A DNA stretch of 8,930 bases from JAWLFI01 sp041685645 (GTDB lineage Bacteria; Bacteroidota; Bacteroidia; Chitinophagales; Saprospiraceae), in the NCBI GenBank assembly GCA_041685645.1, contig JAWLFI010000113.1:1-8930 (forward strand), in the 5' to 3' direction. Positions 7,090 through 8,930 of the stretch are shown here, in pieces (position 1 is the first letter of the stretch; every line of letters starts with the position of its first letter). Made by a program: the position numbers and the translations under genes. The notes beneath the pieces were generated by a model. It saw only the letters and a program-made list of their open reading frames with translations. It was not told the DNA's origin and did no database searches.

Positions 7090-7581
7090 ATGAAAACCTA
7101 TCTTTTATCGAAAAAATTAATGCGAATATTTTTCGCATGTGCGCTTTTCATGGCGCTAGGCAATGCGCAGACTTTACAAGCCCAAACCATACAAGACCTG
7201 GGCGAAGTAGGGGCATCTGACCTAGAAGCAGCATTTAATCAGGAAGTTTCTGAATTAGAGGCTGAATTGAACCAGACGCCACCCAATGTCAATGTTGAGT
7301 ATAACGAAGAGCTCATTCAAGGCTACACTTATATTCTGAAGTCTTTTTTTGACGAAGATGATTTGCAGGCCACTTTTATTTCCTTTTTGGAGAGTGGATT
7401 AATGCAAGAGTCTGATGACGAGAGTTCATCGGCCTCAGAATATACCACTGGTCCCAATTTAAACAGTGGAAATCCATTACAAGATGTGATTGATTTTGTT
7501 GAGTCCTGGGACGTTAGATCATCTGATATTTCAGATGTGAATGAAACCTTTATCATGATCCGAACCATAAAAAACCAATAA
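7090..7581 (+). CDS. Small exported acidic protein of unknown function
   Basis: I do not recognise this 163-residue protein. It has a lysine-rich start and a hydrophobic core (FFACALFMALG), followed by two possible signal-peptidase sites, at GNA/Q (about residue 26) and QA/Q (about 31). The mature part of about 132 residues is acidic and looks mainly helical: DLEAAFNQEVSELEAELNQ could form an amphipathic or short coiled-coil helix, and a Ser/Glu/Asp-rich stretch (ESDDESSSASE) lies in the middle. No cysteine remains after export, no lipobox is seen and no T9SS tail is visible, so it may be periplasmic. The start at 7090 gives a normal signal peptide; an internal ATG at 7123 would too. The next gene begins three bases after its stop, so the two are probably co-transcribed, and it may serve that large surface protein. 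Confidence 0.8.
   Translation: MKTYLLSKKLMRIFFACALFMALGNAQTLQAQTIQDLGEVGASDLEAAFNQEVSELEAELNQTPPNVNVEYNEELIQGYTYILKSFFDEDDLQATFISFLESGLMQESDDESSSASEYTTGPNLNSGNPLQDVIDFVESWDVRSSDISDVNETFIMIRTIKNQ
7120..7138 (+). other. Perfect inverted repeat inside the signal-peptide codons
   Basis: ATGCGAA (7120-7126) and TTCGCAT (7132-7138) form a perfect 7-base stem with a 5-base loop, 30 bases into the 7090 gene. The stem lies just upstream of, and includes part of, the alternative start region at codon 12. It might affect translation of the mRNA or be a by-product of codon choice. Confidence 0.45.
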
Positions 7582-7584
7582 ACC

Positions 7585-8930
7585 ATGAATTTATTATTAC
7601 AAAAAATTTCTTTAGTTGGCATTAGTTTGTTCCTAAGTCTTTTGACTTTCGGACAAAATGAAATTGTGCCAACTGAGTGTACAGCAGAGACCTTTACAGT
7701 AAGTGAGGGTGACTTATTTTACGATACGGGTGGTCCTACCGCTGCCGGAGTGACTTGCGATGGTAGTTCTGGGGATGTAGCAGATGGTTATTATCCGAAT
7801 AGTAACTGCGAAACACCGACGACGCTTGAGGGAGCCTTGACTGTTGATTTTCTTTTTATGGAAGTCTTTGGTGATTTCGATTGGCTAGAAATCCATGATG
7901 GAACCAGTACTGCGGATCCTTCTATTTTCGACAGTAGAGATATGCCGGCCGGTACGCAGACGGTGGCAGACATCCTTAGCACCTTCGGTACTACTGAGTT
8001 TTCAGGTACTTCCGGGAATCTTACTTTTAATTTCCGGTCCTCATCAGTTGTAAACCGCTGCGGGTTCGAAATTGAAGTAACTGAAGCTGAAGGTGGCGGG
8101 GGCGGACCTCCCGTTACAGATTGCGAATTTACTTGTCCTGATAATCAAACTGTTGATAACGACGCAGGAGAATGTGGGGCATTTGTAAATATTTCACTTC
8201 CCGAAATTATGGGGTGCGAAGAATTCACTTCCGTTTTTGAAGAAGACTTCAACGCTTGTGAATTACCTGCGGGCTGGACTTTGGCCGCTGAGAATACAAA
8301 TGAACCCGATACTTTAATCGCTCCTTGCGGTGATAACTTATTTTCATTTGAATGTTTGAGTTACCCTGGAGATGATGGTTCTGATGCTGAGGCTGATGGT
8401 GCTTTTGGAAATGATTGTGCACTTGTTATAGATATGAATTCGAGTTCGCTCGGCCAACAATCAGGGGGAATCGCTTCTGTAACTACACCGGTTATTGACT
8501 TGTCTGCTAACGATCTTGCTTTCATTCAATTTGATTGGCAGTTAGAAGACTTTGGCGGCTTTGGTGCGCTCAATGTGAATGTTTGGGATGGTAGTCAATG
8601 GGTCAATGTGTTTACTCACACGGATTCAGATGAGTATAATCTAGAAGAGCAGGTTGATGTGACTGATTATATCAATCCTGATTTTCAGGTTCAATTTGAG
8701 TTTGATAATGAAGGTCGCGATGCAATTTCACTATTATGGGGGTTTGCCATTAACAACTTTTCAGTTTTTGCTGATGATCCAAGCGCAACTGCCAGCATAG
8801 TAAATGACTATAACGGATCTGAAAATGCCTCTGACTTTTATCCGGTAGGTACAACTACAGTGACATTTTTCGAAGAGAATGACCCCGACAACAGTTGTAC
8901 TTTTGACGTAACTGTTGAAGATACTGAGGG
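7585..8930 (+). CDS. CUB/HYR surface protein with inserted jelly-roll-like domain (3' partial)
   Basis: The ATG at 7585 opens a frame with no stop up to the window end, giving 448 residues. A signal peptide (about 1-23, FGQ/N) is followed by a CUB-like domain at about 32-166: YDTGGP, VDFLFMEVFGDFDWLEIHDG, a GTSGNLTFNFRSSS strand and a closing CGFEIEV. A Gly-rich linker (about 170-176) follows. An HYR module begins at C180 (FTCPDNQTVDNDAGECGAFVN) but breaks off at about residue 214. A MAM or choice-of-anchor-J-like jelly-roll then runs from about 216 to 396 (FEEDFNACELPAGW to WGFAINNFSVF). HYR sequence resumes at about 400 with FYPVGTTTVTFF and CTFDVTVEDTE. The mature part has no lysine and is strongly acidic. 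CUB and HYR modules are extracellular binding folds; the ligand is unknown. The missing C-terminus probably holds more HYR modules and a T9SS tail (inference). It lies three bases after the 7090 gene. Confidence 0.85.
   Translation, partial: MNLLLQKISLVGISLFLSLLTFGQNEIVPTECTAETFTVSEGDLFYDTGGPTAAGVTCDGSSGDVADGYYPNSNCETPTTLEGALTVDFLFMEVFGDFDWLEIHDGTSTADPSIFDSRDMPAGTQTVADILSTFGTTEFSGTSGNLTFNFRSSSVVNRCGFEIEVTEAEGGGGGPPVTDCEFTCPDNQTVDNDAGECGAFVNISLPEIMGCEEFTSVFEEDFNACELPAGWTLAAENTNEPDTLIAPCGDNLFSFECLSYPGDDGSDAEADGAFGNDCALVIDMNSSSLGQQSGGIASVTTPVIDLSANDLAFIQFDWQLEDFGGFGALNVNVWDGSQWVNVFTHTDSDEYNLEEQVDVTDYINPDFQVQFEFDNEGRDAISLLWGFAINNFSVFADDPSATASIVNDYNGSENASDFYPVGTTTVTFFEENDPDNSCTFDVTVEDTE

Overview
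The window looks like a chromosomal segment of a marine or environmental member of the Bacteroidota, most like the Saprospiraceae and relatives. This is judged from protein style, not from a database search. The signs are a type IX secretion system (T9SS) type A sorting tail, a gliding-motility-type (type B, CHU_C) C-terminal domain, a PorP/SprF protein, cysteine-rich HYR modules, SprB-like repeats, TAnnTTTG promoter boxes and no Shine-Dalgarno sequence at the gene starts. All genes lie on the + strand and nearly all encode exported proteins.

Layout. (1) 2-3076 is the C-terminal 1024 residues of a very large HYR-repeat surface protein, open at the left edge, with a dockerin-like module and a type A T9SS tail. 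A hairpin terminator (3111-3152) follows. (2) 3275-5966, behind a candidate promoter (3229-3236), is a cohesin-module/SprB-repeat adhesin ending in a type B T9SS domain. It is interrupted by a 100-N assembly gap (4346-4445), so it is annotated as two parts. (3) 5982-6932, 15 bases downstream, encodes its probable PorP/SprF partner. (4) A second candidate promoter (7000-7030) precedes a small exported protein of unknown function (7090-7581). Three bases later comes the N-terminal part of a CUB/HYR surface protein (7585 to the right edge) in which a jelly-roll-like domain appears to be inserted inside an HYR module.

How the parts may work together. The T9SS would export the large proteins. The type B protein would be secreted with, and held at the surface by, the PorP/SprF protein. 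The type A protein would be attached or released by the usual sortase-like route. The cohesin modules lie next to a protein carrying a dockerin-like module, so a non-covalent surface assembly is possible, although nothing in the sequence proves that they bind. The most notable observations are this cohesin/dockerin neighbourhood, the near absence of lysine in the cohesin/SprB and CUB/HYR proteins, and the nested domain in the last gene. No RNA genes, CRISPR arrays, insertion sequences or phage genes were seen.
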